Shown: piece after piece, positions 8,333-18,173 of the stretch
Layout of the letters: the number at the start of each line of letters is the position of its first letter
Position numbering within the stretch: position 1 is the stretch's first letter
Source: Cupriavidus sp.
GTDB taxonomy: Bacteria; Pseudomonadota; Gammaproteobacteria; Burkholderiales; Burkholderiaceae
Assembly: GCA_031180665.1 (NCBI GenBank)
Contig: JAPSLP010000003.1
Location: 186,001 to 250,000 of the forward strand
Length of the DNA: 64,000 nt
Reading direction: 5' to 3'
Notes under the pieces: model-generated
The model's input: the letters and a program-made list of their open reading frames with translations, nothing else
Databases searched by the model: none
Told to the model about the DNA's origin: nothing
Position numbers and translations under genes: made by a program

Positions 8333-10456
8333 ATGCAAGCTGGAAGCAGTGTTGGCGCCCGAGTCGGGTGCGATATCGGTGGAACGTTCACGGACATCGT
8401 CCTGTCATTGCCCGATGGCCGCCTCTTCGTGAACAAGACGTCCACCACGCCCCATGATCTGGGCGAGGCTATCGTCACGGGTCTCAAGGCATTGATCGAG
8501 CAGGCGGGTATCGAACCGGGTGACATTACGGAAATCGTCCATGGCACCACGACGGCATCCAACACCATCCTTCAGAAGGTCGGTGCGCGCACAGGCGTCC
8601 TGACAACCGCCGGCTTCCGGGACATCCTCGAGATCGGCCGGATCCGCACGCCCACCATGTTCGACCTGGGCTGGCAAAAGCCGCAGCCCCTGGCGGCCCG
8701 CCGCTATCGGCGCGGCGTCACGGAGCGCATCGACGCCCGGGGCAATATCGTGGTGCCCCTGAACCTCGAGGAGGTACTGACCATTGCGCGCGGGCTCGTC
8801 GATGAAGGGGTGGAGGCCCTGGCCGTCTGCTTCCTCAACAGCTACATCAACCCGGTACACGAGCTGGAGACGAAGGCCAGCCTCGAGCGTGAGTTTCCAG
8901 GCCTGCTGGTCACCGCCTCCTGCGACGTCCTGCCCGAGATCAAGGAATACGAACGCACCAGTACCACCGTGGTCAACGCCTACATCCTGCCGGCCATGCG
9001 CACTTACCTGCGCCGACTCAAGGACGACCTCGGTCGCATGGGCGTGAAGGCTTCGCTACAAGTCATGGCATCGAACGGCGGCATGATGGGCGTGGACAGC
9101 GCCAGTGAAAAGCCTGTATTCGCGGTCGCCTCCGGCCCTGCCGGCGGCGTCGCTGGTGCGGCACAGATCGGGGCCCTGAGCGGCGGCAATGACCTCATCG
9201 TCTTCGATATGGGAGGCACGACGGCCAAGGCATCGATCATCACTGGCGGCGTTCCTTCGCTCACGAACGAGTACGAGTTCCGCGACGGCATCAGCGCACC
9301 TAGCCGCTTCGTCAAGGGCGGAGGCTACGTGCTGAAGGTCCCCGCCATCGACATCGCGGAAGTCGGGGCGGGCGGCGGTTCCCTGGCCGGCATCGACGCC
9401 GGAGGCCTGTTGTGTGTCGGCCCGGAGTCCGCCGGCGCCAACCCCGGACCAGCCTGCTATGGACGCGGCAATGATCGCCCCACCGTCACGGACGCGAACA
9501 TGGCACTGGGCTTTCTCAACCCCTGCGCCCTCGCAGGCGGCAGTCTGAAGGTGGACCCCGAGAAATCGAAACGCGCCATCGACGCCTACATCGGCGAACA
9601 ACTGGGCCTGGACACGCTGGCCGCCGCCCATGGCATCCGCCACGTGGCCAACGTGAGCATGGCTCGTGCACTGCGTGCGGTCACCGTCGAACGGGGTCGG
9701 GATCCGCGCGACATGACGATGATCGCATTCGGCGGTGGCGGCCCTCTCCACGCGGTGGATGTCGCCAAGCTGCTTGGCATCAGACGCGTCATCGCGCCCG
9801 TCATGGCCGGCGTGTTCTGCTCCGCAGGGATGCTGGGCGCCGACGCCGAGCACAACTTCGTCAAGGCCATCCTGCGCCCGCTCGCTCAATGCGATGCAAC
9901 GGCTATCGGGGCTGCCATCGAGGAACTGCGCGTCCAGGGTCTGGCGGTGCTGGCACAGGAAGGCTACCCCACGGAGGCGGTCGACGTCACCGTCGGCCTG
10001 GACCTGCGCTATCTGGGACAGAGCTCCGAGCTGACCATCCCGCTGCGCACCGCCGCCGACCGGGCTGTCGATGCACGTGCGCTCGCACAAGTGGTCGAGG
10101 ATTTCGCGAGCCAGTACCAGCAGACCTTTGGGTACAGCAACGACGAGCCGCTCGAACTGGTGAACGTGCGTCTGAGCGCCTATGGACGCAGCGACCAGCG
10201 GCTCAAATTCCAGGACATCCGCGTCGATGCGAGCGCCCTGCAAGGTGTCTCCGGCACACGGCAGGTCAGCTTCGAACGTGATCAGCCGCCGTGCGACACG
10301 CAACTGGTGCCGCGGTCGGCCATCGGCGACGTGCCCCGTCATGGCCCGCTCATCATCGAATCGTACGACACCACCATCGTGGTGCCGCCCGGCGCGACGG
10401 CGCACGCGGACAAGATCGGCAACATCATCATCGACATCGCCCAGGAGCAAGCATGA
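8333..10456 (+). CDS. hyuA: hydantoinase/oxoprolinase-family protein, subunit A
   Basis: 707 residues of the HyuA family, the ATP-binding subunit of N-methylhydantoinases, 5-oxoprolinases and acetone/acetophenone carboxylases. Visible motifs: CDIGGTFTDIVL (from about residue 14), HGTTTASNTILQ and the actin-like FDMGGTTAK phosphate motif near residue 300. ATG 8333 follows GGAG at 8323-8326 at proper distance; an upstream TTG at 8327 is less likely. The stop overlaps the hyuB start by four bases (ATGA), so the two are translationally coupled. Substrate cannot be read from the sequence; the downstream ABC transporter suggests a small imported heterocycle or amide. Confidence 0.93.
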   Translation: MQAGSSVGARVGCDIGGTFTDIVLSLPDGRLFVNKTSTTPHDLGEAIVTGLKALIEQAGIEPGDITEIVHGTTTASNTILQKVGARTGVLTTAGFRDILEIGRIRTPTMFDLGWQKPQPLAARRYRRGVTERIDARGNIVVPLNLEEVLTIARGLVDEGVEALAVCFLNSYINPVHELETKASLEREFPGLLVTASCDVLPEIKEYERTSTTVVNAYILPAMRTYLRRLKDDLGRMGVKASLQVMASNGGMMGVDSASEKPVFAVASGPAGGVAGAAQIGALSGGNDLIVFDMGGTTAKASIITGGVPSLTNEYEFRDGISAPSRFVKGGGYVLKVPAIDIAEVGAGGGSLAGIDAGGLLCVGPESAGANPGPACYGRGNDRPTVTDANMALGFLNPCALAGGSLKVDPEKSKRAIDAYIGEQLGLDTLAAAHGIRHVANVSMARALRAVTVERGRDPRDMTMIAFGGGGPLHAVDVAKLLGIRRVIAPVMAGVFCSAGMLGADAEHNFVKAILRPLAQCDATAIGAAIEELRVQGLAVLAQEGYPTEAVDVTVGLDLRYLGQSSELTIPLRTAADRAVDARALAQVVEDFASQYQQTFGYSNDEPLELVNVRLSAYGRSDQRLKFQDIRVDASALQGVSGTRQVSFERDQPPCDTQLVPRSAIGDVPRHGPLIIESYDTTIVVPPGATAHADKIGNIIIDIAQEQA

Positions 10457-12186
10457 ACATGAAGTTCGATCCGGTCACCTTTGCCGTCGTCAAGAACGCC
10501 ATGGATTCCATCGTCGACGAAGTGGCATACACCGTTATCCGTACTGCCCGCTCCGAGATCGTCAAGGATGTCATGGACTACTCGGCCGCCATTTGCGACC
10601 GTCACGGCCGCATGGTCGCGCAAGCCAAGACCATCGCGCTGCACCTTGGCGCCATTCCGGAAGCCATGGCGGCCGTTCAGGAACGCTATGGCGACACGCT
10701 GCAGCCCGGCGACGCGATCATCGTCAACGACCCTTACGAAGGCGGGATGCACCTCCCCGACATCTTCATGTTCGTACCGTTCTTCTACCAGGGCGAGATC
10801 GAAGGCTACTGCGTGGTCATCTGCCACCACACCGATGTCGGCGGCCGCGTACCCGGCTCGAACGCAAGCGATTCCACGGAGATCTACCAGGAGGGCCTGC
10901 GCATTCCGGTGCTGAAGCTCTACGAGGCGGGCAAGGTCAACGAAACGCTCGAGCGGATCATCGCGCAGAACGTCCGCGTACCGGATCGGGTGCTGGGCGA
11001 CCTGAAGGCCCAGTACGCCGCTTCGCAGATTGGCGTGCGGGAGCTGACCGCCCTGTTCGATCGTTATGGCCGCGACGAAGCCCGCGCCTACCTGAACGAG
11101 CTGCTGGACTACGCCGAGCGCCTGACACGGGAGGAAATCAGGAAGTGGCCCAAGGGCACGTTCCGCTTCGTCGACTATATCGATGACGACGGGATGTCGC
11201 CGGAACCCATTCGCATCGAGGTCGCACTGACGGTGCATGACGACCATGTCTCGGCCGACTACACGGGCTCGGCCCCACAGGTGCGCGCGGCGATCAACTC
11301 GACCCTGTCCTACACGAAATCGTGTACCTACCTCAGCGTGCGCTGCGCATTGCTCGGCGACGTGCCCAACAATGCGGGCGTGTTCCGATGCATCGATGTC
11401 CATGTGCCCGAGGGTTCGGTCCTCAATCCTCTGCCGCCCAGCGCCGTGGCCGCCCGGGCCTTGACCGGATACCGGGTGTTCGACGCCATGCTGGGCGCCC
11501 TCGCGCAAGTGGTGCCTCACCGCATCCCCGCAGCCGGCGAAGGGGGCAATACCGTGGTCTGCCTGTCGGGCAGGAGCGACGAAGGCAAGCCATACATCAT
11601 CGTCGACATGATTTGCGGCGCGTGGGGTGGCCGCCCGGCCAGCGACGGCATCGAGGCGATCACGAACGCGTCGCAGAACTTGTCGAATACGCCGGTGGAA
11701 ACGCTGGAAGCGCAGCATCCCGTTCGCGTGGAAGCCTATGAACTCGTGGAGGACTCCTGCGGCGCCGGCCAGTACCGCGGCGGCCTGGGCATCCGTCGGA
11801 GCTACCGCGTACTTGCCCCGGATGCCCAGCTGCAATTGCGGGCCGACCGCATGAAATTCTCGCCATACGGCCTGGCTGGCGGACATCCGGCGCGTCCCGC
11901 CCGCAATCTGCTCCAGCATGGCGACGTCGTGACCGATCTTCCAAGCAAGGTCGGCATGATCATCGCTCGAGACGACGTGGTCACGCATATCCAGCCAGGC
12001 GGTGGCGGATTCGGCAATCCCATGGAGCGGGATCTGGAACGTATTCGCCAGGATGTCTGGAACCACAAGCTGACCGCCGGGTATGTGCGCGAACACTACA
12101 AGGTCGTTGTCGACCCCATGACCGGCGATGTGGACCTGAAGGCCACCGAGGCCTTGCGCCGTCGCGCCCTGGCCGAAGCTGCCTAG
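10453..12186 (+). CDS. hyuB: hydantoinase/oxoprolinase-family protein, subunit B
   Basis: 577 residues of the HyuB family, partner of HyuA in ATP-dependent ring-opening or carboxylating enzymes. The N-terminus PVTFAVVKNAMDSIVDEVAY and the segment IIVNDPYEGGMHLPD are family features, and the C-terminal region has the glycine-rich GGGFGNPMERD. ATG 10453 overlaps the hyuA stop; ATG 10459 is an alternative. Length is typical of the family. It is followed 48 bases later by the ABC transporter receptor gene, so the operon probably couples uptake and hydrolysis. Confidence 0.93.
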   Translation: MNMKFDPVTFAVVKNAMDSIVDEVAYTVIRTARSEIVKDVMDYSAAICDRHGRMVAQAKTIALHLGAIPEAMAAVQERYGDTLQPGDAIIVNDPYEGGMHLPDIFMFVPFFYQGEIEGYCVVICHHTDVGGRVPGSNASDSTEIYQEGLRIPVLKLYEAGKVNETLERIIAQNVRVPDRVLGDLKAQYAASQIGVRELTALFDRYGRDEARAYLNELLDYAERLTREEIRKWPKGTFRFVDYIDDDGMSPEPIRIEVALTVHDDHVSADYTGSAPQVRAAINSTLSYTKSCTYLSVRCALLGDVPNNAGVFRCIDVHVPEGSVLNPLPPSAVAARALTGYRVFDAMLGALAQVVPHRIPAAGEGGNTVVCLSGRSDEGKPYIIVDMICGAWGGRPASDGIEAITNASQNLSNTPVETLEAQHPVRVEAYELVEDSCGAGQYRGGLGIRRSYRVLAPDAQLQLRADRMKFSPYGLAGGHPARPARNLLQHGDVVTDLPSKVGMIIARDDVVTHIQPGGGGFGNPMERDLERIRQDVWNHKLTAGYVREHYKVVVDPMTGDVDLKATEALRRRALAEAA

Positions 12187-12234
12187 GCAGCCCCCTTGCT
12201 CGAAGTCACCCATCCATGCCCACGAGGAAAACAA

Positions 12235-13236
12235 ATGCGTTCGTCTATCTGGACCCGGCTGCGCCGCACCGTCATGACATCCGCCGCGCTCGTCGCCTTC
12301 GCGGCTACAAGCGCGCACGCAGCGACTGAAAAGCTGCTCGTGCGCATGGACTTCGCCGCGTGGGGCATGCATGCGGCCATGCACCTTGCCAAGCAGAAGG
12401 GTTGGTTCCAGGCGGCGGGACTCGATATCGAAATCCAGGATGGCACGGGCACCATCAACACCCTGCAGCTGCTTGCCGCCGGCCAGGTCGATATCGGCCA
12501 GGTCCAGCTCGGCACCATGGCCATCGCCAAGGAGAACGGCCTTGACCTGATTTCGATCGCCGGCTTCGCCCGCAAGGGCGACCTGGCGGTGCTGGTCGAC
12601 GAGAAGCTGGATGTGAAATCCGCAGCCGATCTGGTGGGGAAGAAACTCGTCTGCTTTACGACGAGCCCGTGGGCACCCTTTATCGACCCCTACCTCAAAG
12701 CCAGCAATGTACCCAGGTCGAAGACCAATATCGTGATGGTTTCGCCCAGCGCGATGATCTCGACCTACGCGTCGGGCAACAGCGACGGATTCCTCTCGCA
12801 GGCGCCGTTCGGCCAGCCCATGGTGTCAAAGGTGCGGCCGGCCAGGGCGCTGCTGCTGGCCGATAGCGGCATCAACTTCCCCAGCTATGGCCTGGTTACC
12901 ACACCGAAGAAGCTCGCCGAGCGGGGCGCGGTCATCAAGAAGCTCACACAGGTACAGGTCAAGGCGTGGGAGTACATCTATGCCGGGCATGAGGATGAGG
13001 CCGTTGCCGCCATCGTGGCACAGCGACCCAATGCCAGGCTCGACCCGCAGATCCTGAAATCCCAGATCATCGCGTACCGCGAGTTCTTCGACAGCCCGAC
13101 GCAGAAGTCGGCGCCCATCGGCAAGCAGAACGATGGGGATTGGGTAGCGGCCATTCGATCCATGGAGCGGGCCGGCGCCATCAAACCTGGCCGCAAGCCA
13201 TCCGACTACTACACCAACGCCATGCTGGCGAACTAG
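12235..13236 (+). CDS. ABC transporter substrate-binding protein, NMT1/SsuA-like
   Basis: 333-residue periplasmic receptor. ATG 12235 follows GAGGAAAAC. The first ~35 residues form a signal peptide: basic start RSSIWTRLRR, hydrophobic TSAALVAFAATS, cleavage near AHA-AT. The mature part has the NMT1/taurine-receptor layout, with GMHAAMHLAKQKGWF near the start and GTINTLQLLAAGQVDIGQVQ. Such receptors bind sulfonates, pyrimidines or aromatic acids. It is followed by its ATPase and permease. Confidence 0.9.
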   Translation: MRSSIWTRLRRTVMTSAALVAFAATSAHAATEKLLVRMDFAAWGMHAAMHLAKQKGWFQAAGLDIEIQDGTGTINTLQLLAAGQVDIGQVQLGTMAIAKENGLDLISIAGFARKGDLAVLVDEKLDVKSAADLVGKKLVCFTTSPWAPFIDPYLKASNVPRSKTNIVMVSPSAMISTYASGNSDGFLSQAPFGQPMVSKVRPARALLLADSGINFPSYGLVTTPKKLAERGAVIKKLTQVQVKAWEYIYAGHEDEAVAAIVAQRPNARLDPQILKSQIIAYREFFDSPTQKSAPIGKQNDGDWVAAIRSMERAGAIKPGRKPSDYYTNAMLAN

Positions 13237-13251
13237 GCGAAGGGAGGCAAC

Positions 13252-14025
13252 ATGTCAGCATTCCTGCAGATCGGTCAGCTTAACAAGATCTACCGCTCGC
13301 AGCGTGACCCGCTCTACGCGCTCAAGGACGTCAGCCTGGACATCGACGAAGGGGAATTCGTCAGCATCGTAGGGCCCAGTGGCTGCGGCAAGAGCACGCT
13401 GCTCAAGTGCGTGGCGGGCCTGGAGCCAATTTCCAGTGGCCATCTTGCCTTGCAGGGCGACCCGATCGTCGGCCCGCCATCGAACATGGGCGTCGTGTTC
13501 CAGCGGGATCTGCTGCTCGACTGGCGCACCATTCTCGACAACGTACTGATCGCCGCGGAATTCCACGACCTGGATCGTGCAGACTATGAAGAACGGGCCC
13601 GGGCCGTCCTCAACCTGTTCGGACTCGGCGCCTTCGCAAACCGTTACCCGTGGGAGCTGTCGGGCGGAATGCGCCAGCGCGCGTCGATCTGTCGCGCACT
13701 GCTCGTCGATCCACAACTGCTTCTGATGGACGAACCCTTCGGCGCACTCGATCCGTTCACCCGGGACGAACTGAACGAGGAACTGCAGCGTACCTGGATG
13801 GATACGGGCAAGACCGTCCTGTTCATCACCCATTCCATCTCCGAGGCGGTCTATCTGAGCGATCGCGTCGTCGTGATGTCCCGGAATCCAGGCGGTGTAG
13901 CCGCCGTGATTCCGATCGAGCTCGACCGCCCGCGAGGCCTCGCTGTGCGCGAAACCAAGGCATTCGCCGACTATGTCTCTCAGATTCGCGGCATCTTCCG
14001 CGACCTCGGAATCTATAAGGGGTAA
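13252..14025 (+). CDS. ABC transporter ATP-binding protein, SsuB/TauB-like
   Basis: 257-residue ATPase of the nitrate/sulfonate/taurine importer class. Walker A GPSGCGKST at residues 41-49, ABC signature LSGGMRQR at 136-143, Walker B LLLMDEP at 156-162, then FGALD and the switch histidine in FITHS. ATG 13252 follows a strong AGGGAGG site. It sits 15 bases after the receptor gene and 3 bases before the permease gene, in one operon. Confidence 0.95.
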   Translation: MSAFLQIGQLNKIYRSQRDPLYALKDVSLDIDEGEFVSIVGPSGCGKSTLLKCVAGLEPISSGHLALQGDPIVGPPSNMGVVFQRDLLLDWRTILDNVLIAAEFHDLDRADYEERARAVLNLFGLGAFANRYPWELSGGMRQRASICRALLVDPQLLLMDEPFGALDPFTRDELNEELQRTWMDTGKTVLFITHSISEAVYLSDRVVVMSRNPGGVAAVIPIELDRPRGLAVRETKAFADYVSQIRGIFRDLGIYKG

Positions 14026-14028
14026 GAC

Positions 14029-14871
14029 ATGAAGATCCTGTGGAAACGTACCGAGAACAGTCGGCTCGCGGTGCTCACGATGGTGGTCCTGCTCCTGCTC
14101 TGGGAAGCCGGCGTGCGCGTCTTTGGCGTGAGGGAGTTCCTGCTGCCGGCGCCGAGCAAGATCTTCGCCGAGTTCATGGCGCAGCCCGGCTTCCTCCTCT
14201 TGCAGACCCTGGACACCTTGCAGACCACGATGGCGGGCTTCGTGATCGCCGTGCTGCTCGGTGTTGGCGCCGCGATCGGTATCGTCTATTCACGCTTCCT
14301 CGACCGCACGCTGTACGCGCTGATGGTTGCGCTCAATGCCGTGCCGAAGGTCGCACTTGCCCCGCTGTTCGTGATCTGGCTCGGTACCGGCTCCGCACCG
14401 AAGATCGCCATCGCCATGCTGATCGCGATCTTCCCGATCCTGATCGACACCGTGCTTGGCCTGAAGTCGATCGATCCGGAGATGCTGAACATGGCCCGCG
14501 CCAATCAGGCCTCTCGCAGCAAGGTACTGTGGAAGATTCGCTTCCCCAACGCCCTGCCGAGCATATTCGCCGGCATGAAGGTGGGCATCTCGTTTGCACT
14601 GGTTGGCACGATCGTCGGCGAGTTCGTCGCAGGAGAAACCGGCCTCGGGCATGTCATTCTGGTGGCACAGGGAAGCTTCAACACGCCGACGGTCTTCGTC
14701 GCCCTCGCCTTGCTGTGCGTGCTTGGCGTCATCCTGTTCAAGGGGCTGGAGATCGCGGAAGAGCGGATTCTCCCGTGGCATGCGTCCCAACGCGGCAGAC
14801 CTATCGCGGAGCCGACGCCGGCGCTCACACCCAAGAATTCCCTGCCGTCGTTCGCGGAGGCCAAGCGCTAG
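14029..14871 (+). CDS. ABC transporter permease, SsuC/TauC-like
   Basis: 280-residue inner-membrane permease with about six transmembrane segments. The cytoplasmic EAA-type loop that docks the ATPase is visible around residues 160-185 (MARANQASRSKVLWKIRFP then NALPSIFAGMKVG). The C-terminal 30 residues are polar and proline-rich. It completes the three-gene importer begun at 12235 and ends the hyu operon. Confidence 0.93.
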   Translation: MKILWKRTENSRLAVLTMVVLLLLWEAGVRVFGVREFLLPAPSKIFAEFMAQPGFLLLQTLDTLQTTMAGFVIAVLLGVGAAIGIVYSRFLDRTLYALMVALNAVPKVALAPLFVIWLGTGSAPKIAIAMLIAIFPILIDTVLGLKSIDPEMLNMARANQASRSKVLWKIRFPNALPSIFAGMKVGISFALVGTIVGEFVAGETGLGHVILVAQGSFNTPTVFVALALLCVLGVILFKGLEIAEERILPWHASQRGRPIAEPTPALTPKNSLPSFAEAKR

Positions 14872-14899
14872 CCAATAGGCAGCGCGTCCCCCGCGCCCC

Positions 14900-15838
14900 T
14901 CAGCCGCCCGCGCCGAAACACCCCTCGTCCAACCGATACTTCGCCGCCCTCTCCACCGCCTGCTCCACGAACGGCAAGGTCAAGGGGTTGCCGATTTCCT
15001 TATGGAAGGCGATCCACAGTTCCAGCGCCGGCACGTCGCGGTCCGAGAGGCGGCGATAGACCGCCCGCTTGACCGGTTGCGCCGCGGCTGACGCAGGCAC
15101 CAGGGCGACCGCGATGCCGGCCGCCACCATCGACATCACGGCATGGTGCCGGGCGGCATCGTGGATCCGTGATGGCACGACATTGTGCTCGGCCAGCCAG
15201 CTCATCATCAGGTCATGGGCGTACTGGCCGTGGCGCCGTTCCAGGATGGCCAGGCTTTCGCCGTTGAGGTCGCGCGCCCGCACGCGCTTCTGTTCCGCGA
15301 GCGGGTGATGCTGCGGCACCGCGAGGACATACGGTTCCGACATCAGCCGTCGCGCCTGCAGCCGCGGGTCTGTCACCGGGGGCCGCAGGATCGCGACATC
15401 GAGTTCGTTGCGCAGCAGCGATTCCACCATGACCTCGGAACTGACTTCCCGCAGCGAGTACAGGACGCCCGGCACGCGCGCGGAGAAATGCCGAAGCATG
15501 TCCGGCACCAGTTCGATCGCGGAGATCGCCGTCAAGCCGATGCCGAGGTGTCCGACATCTTCCCCGCGCCCCGCCTGCCCCACCAGCTGCCGCGCCCGAT
15601 GTTCGATATCGAACAGCTTCTGGGCTTCCTTGCGCAATACGTGGCCCGCCGGCGTCAGCCGCACGCTTCGCTTCGAGCGCTCGAACAGTTGCGCGCCGAC
15701 CTGCGCTTCGAGTTGCTTGATCTGCAGGCTCAGCGGGGGCTGGGTCATGTTGAGCCGTTGTGCGGCCCGCGTGAAATTCAGTTCCTCGGCCAGTACCAGG
15801 AACGACGTCAGCACGCGAAGTTCGAGTGGGGTGTACAT
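14900..15838 (-). CDS. LysR-family transcriptional regulator
   Basis: 312 residues. The winged helix-turn-helix fills residues 1-60 (ELNFTRAAQRLNMTQPPLS, then QIKQLEAQVGAQLFER), followed by a periplasmic-binding-like effector domain. It diverges from the HpcH aldolase operon, and a 9+9-base inverted repeat lies 18-42 bases upstream of its start. It therefore probably activates the aldolase operon and represses itself, with a pathway metabolite as inducer. Alternative in-frame starts are not needed, since ATG 15838 begins the conserved domain. Confidence 0.93.
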   Translation of the reverse strand: MYTPLELRVLTSFLVLAEELNFTRAAQRLNMTQPPLSLQIKQLEAQVGAQLFERSKRSVRLTPAGHVLRKEAQKLFDIEHRARQLVGQAGRGEDVGHLGIGLTAISAIELVPDMLRHFSARVPGVLYSLREVSSEVMVESLLRNELDVAILRPPVTDPRLQARRLMSEPYVLAVPQHHPLAEQKRVRARDLNGESLAILERRHGQYAHDLMMSWLAEHNVVPSRIHDAARHHAVMSMVAAGIAVALVPASAAAQPVKRAVYRRLSDRDVPALELWIAFHKEIGNPLTLPFVEQAVERAAKYRLDEGCFGAGG

Positions 15839-15855
15839 ATACAGGGTTTATATAA

Positions 15856-15880
15856 TTCCAATACAAAACCGGTATTGGAA
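15856..15880. promoter_or_regulatory. LysR operator (perfect inverted repeat)
   Basis: TTCCAATAC and GTATTGGAA are perfect 9-base inverted arms separated by seven bases. The repeat lies between the LysR gene and the divergent aldolase operon, and its A+T-rich flanks stand out from the GC-rich surroundings. Confidence 0.75.
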
Positions 15881-15970
15881 ATATAACTCGGAACACTCGA
15901 GAATGTCTCCACCCGCCCCACCGGGGCCTCGCCGCAATCCGGCGACACCGATAACAATGCAGGGAGACAC

Positions 15971-16762
15971 ATGACCATCCAGCACCCCATCGACACGCGG
16001 TTGCCGGCGCTGCTGCGCAGCGGCGAGCCACTGCGCGGCATCTTTACCGCGCTGCCGAGCCCGGCCATCGTCGAGATGTGTGCCTACGCCGGCTTCACGT
16101 TCGTGATCATCGACAACGAGCATGGCGCCGCCGACTTCGAGACGACCGAGCATATGCTGCGCGCCGCCCGCGCGAGCGGCATCGTTCCGGTGGTGCGCTG
16201 CTTTGCCGAGGACATTCCGCGCGTGCTGGATATGGGGGCCAGCGCCGTCCAGGTGCCGATGGTCCAGACGGCCGACCAGGCGCGCGATCTCGTCGCACGC
16301 GTGCGCTACCCCGTGCTGGGACGGCGCGGCAGTGCCTTCAGCGGCCGGGCCGCCGGCTACGGCGCCTTTCCCGGTGCCGGCCACATCCAGCGAAGCAATG
16401 AAGGGGTGACGCTGATCCCGATGATCGAGACACCGGAGGGTGTCGTCAACGCCGGCGAGATCGCGGCGGTCAACGGCGTCGAGGCGGTGTTCATCGGGCC
16501 CAACGACCTGGCGCATGCGATGGGCCATGGCAACGACTGGAAAGCGCCGGCCGTTGCCGTGGCCATCGAGCACGCGCTGCGCGCGGTGCACGACGCGGGC
16601 AAATGCCCCGGCATCATCGCCCTCGGACCGGAAGACGAGGCGCACTACGCCGGCTTTGGCGCGCGCTATTTCGCCACGGTGGCCACCAGCCTGATCACCC
16701 AGGCCTTTCGCCAGGCGGCGCAGGGCGGCCGCGATACCCCGCCGCCGGCGCTGCGCTACTAG
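15971..16762 (+). CDS. HpcH/HpaI-family aldolase
   Basis: 263-residue class II, metal-dependent pyruvate aldolase of the HpcH/HpaI/citrate-lyase-beta barrel family. Visible features: FVIIDNEHGAADFETTEHM with the metal-side acids, a basic residue at VVRCF, QVPMVQT, MIETPEGV with the metal-binding Glu, and FIGPNDLAHAMG with the Asp. Family members split 4-hydroxy-2-oxo acids into pyruvate and an aldehyde. ATG 15971 follows AGGGAG at 15960-15965. It is first of four plus-strand genes (aldolase, HisD-like, SDR, Bug), so it is probably the cleavage step of a hydroxy-acid or sugar-acid route. Confidence 0.92.
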   Translation: MTIQHPIDTRLPALLRSGEPLRGIFTALPSPAIVEMCAYAGFTFVIIDNEHGAADFETTEHMLRAARASGIVPVVRCFAEDIPRVLDMGASAVQVPMVQTADQARDLVARVRYPVLGRRGSAFSGRAAGYGAFPGAGHIQRSNEGVTLIPMIETPEGVVNAGEIAAVNGVEAVFIGPNDLAHAMGHGNDWKAPAVAVAIEHALRAVHDAGKCPGIIALGPEDEAHYAGFGARYFATVATSLITQAFRQAAQGGRDTPPPALRY

Positions 16763-16875
16763 GCCTCCGCCGCTGCCGACCCCCAGCTTTCGTATAACGA
16801 GGAACGCTGCAAGCGCTCCCGGACGCGTGCGTCCCGGCGCGATGCGCGGCAACCAAACCGATCCAGGAGATTTGC

Positions 16876-18168
16876 ATGGCCCAGTATCTGAAGACATCCA
16901 AGCCGCAGCAGGTAAAGGCGGAAATCCAGGCGCAGGTGCGCGACACGGTCGCCAGCATCCTCGCGCAGATCGCGGAACGGGGCGACGCCGCCGTGCGCCA
17001 ATACTCTGCCCGCTTCGACAACTGGCAGCCCGACAGCTTCCGGCTGTCGCAGCAAGAGATCGAGGCCTGCGTGGCATCGTTGTCGCCCGAGGTGCTGGCC
17101 GATATCCGCTTTGCCCAACAGCAGATCCGGCGCTTCGCGCAGATCCAGAAGGACTCGATGCGTGACGTCGAAGTAGAAACCTTGCCCGGGGTGGTGCTCG
17201 GACACCGCAACCTGCCGGTCAACAGCGTCGGATGCTATATCCCCGGGGGCAAGTATCCGCTAGTCGCGTCGGCGCATATGAGCGTGCTGACGGCCAAGGT
17301 CGCCGGTGTCAAGCGCGTGATCGCGGCGGCGCCGCCGTTCGACGGCAAGCCGGCGCCTGCCATCGTGGCGGCCATGCATCTGGCCGGGGCCGACGAAATC
17401 TACTGCATGGGCGGCGTCCAGGCCATCGCCGCGATGGCGCTGGGCACCGAGCACATCGCGCCGGTAGACATGATCGTCGGGCCGGGCAACGCCTATGTCG
17501 CGGAAGCGAAGCGCCAGCTGTTCGGCCGCGTCGGCATCGACCTGCTGGCCGGGCCGACCGAGACGCTGATCATCGCCGACGACACCTGCGACGCCGAGCT
17601 TGCCGTGGCCGATCTGCTGGGCCAGGCCGAGCATGGCCCCAACTCGCCGGCCATCCTCCTGACCAATTCGCGGGCGCTGGCCGAAGCCGTGCCGGCCGAG
17701 ATCGAACGGCAACTGGCGGTCCTGCCCACCGCGCCGATCGCCCGCGTGGCATGGCAGGAATATGGCGAGATCATCCTGTGCGATTCGTACGACGAGATGG
17801 TGGCGGAAGCCGACCGTATCGCTTCCGAACACGTGCAGGTGATGACGCGCGATCCCGACTACTTCCTGCAGCACATGACCAACTACGGTGCGCTGTTCCT
17901 TGGCGCGCGCACCAACGTCTCGTACGGCGACAAGGTCATCGGCACCAATCACACGTTGCCGACCACCAAGGCCGCGCGCTATACCGGCGGCCTGTGGGTG
18001 GGCAAGTTCATCAAGACCTGTACCTACCAGCGCGTGACCACCGATGAAGCCTCGGCCATGATCGGGGAGTACTGTTCGCGGCTTTGCGCGCTGGAGGGAT
18101 TCGCCGGGCACAAGGAGCAGGCCGACATCCGCGTGCGCCGCTACGGCAAATCGCGCAACGCCGCCTGA
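16876..18168 (+). CDS. histidinol dehydrogenase-family protein
   Basis: 430 residues of the HisD family, zinc-dependent NAD enzymes that oxidise a primary alcohol to a carboxylate in two steps. The zinc and catalytic residues appear present: Q250 and H253 in GQAEHGP, E318-H319 in ASEHVQV, D352 in [10 protein letters not shown] and H412 in [11 protein letters not shown] 16876 follows CAGGAGA. No histidine-biosynthesis gene is nearby. The setting (aldolase before, SDR after, Bug receptor next) resembles catabolic paralogues such as the sulfopropanediol dehydrogenase HpsN, so it probably oxidises another primary alcohol. Confidence 0.9.
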   Translation: MAQYLKTSKPQQVKAEIQAQVRDTVASILAQIAERGDAAVRQYSARFDNWQPDSFRLSQQEIEACVASLSPEVLADIRFAQQQIRRFAQIQKDSMRDVEVETLPGVVLGHRNLPVNSVGCYIPGGKYPLVASAHMSVLTAKVAGVKRVIAAAPPFDGKPAPAIVAAMHLAGADEIYCMGGVQAIAAMALGTEHIAPVDMIVGPGNAYVAEAKRQLFGRVGIDLLAGPTETLIIADDTCDAELAVADLLGQAEHGPNSPAILLTNSRALAEAVPAEIERQLAVLPTAPIARVAWQEYGEIILCDSYDEMVAEADRIASEHVQVMTRDPDYFLQHMTNYGALFLGARTNVSYGDKVIGTNHTLPTTKAARYTGGLWVGKFIKTCTYQRVTTDEASAMIGEYCSRLCALEGFAGHKEQADIRVRRYGKSRNAA

Positions 18169-18173
18169 CCGCC

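Noticed and set aside
16876..18168. Biosynthetic hisD
   Set aside because: No other his gene is adjacent and the operon is catabolic with a Bug receptor; treated as a catabolic paralogue.
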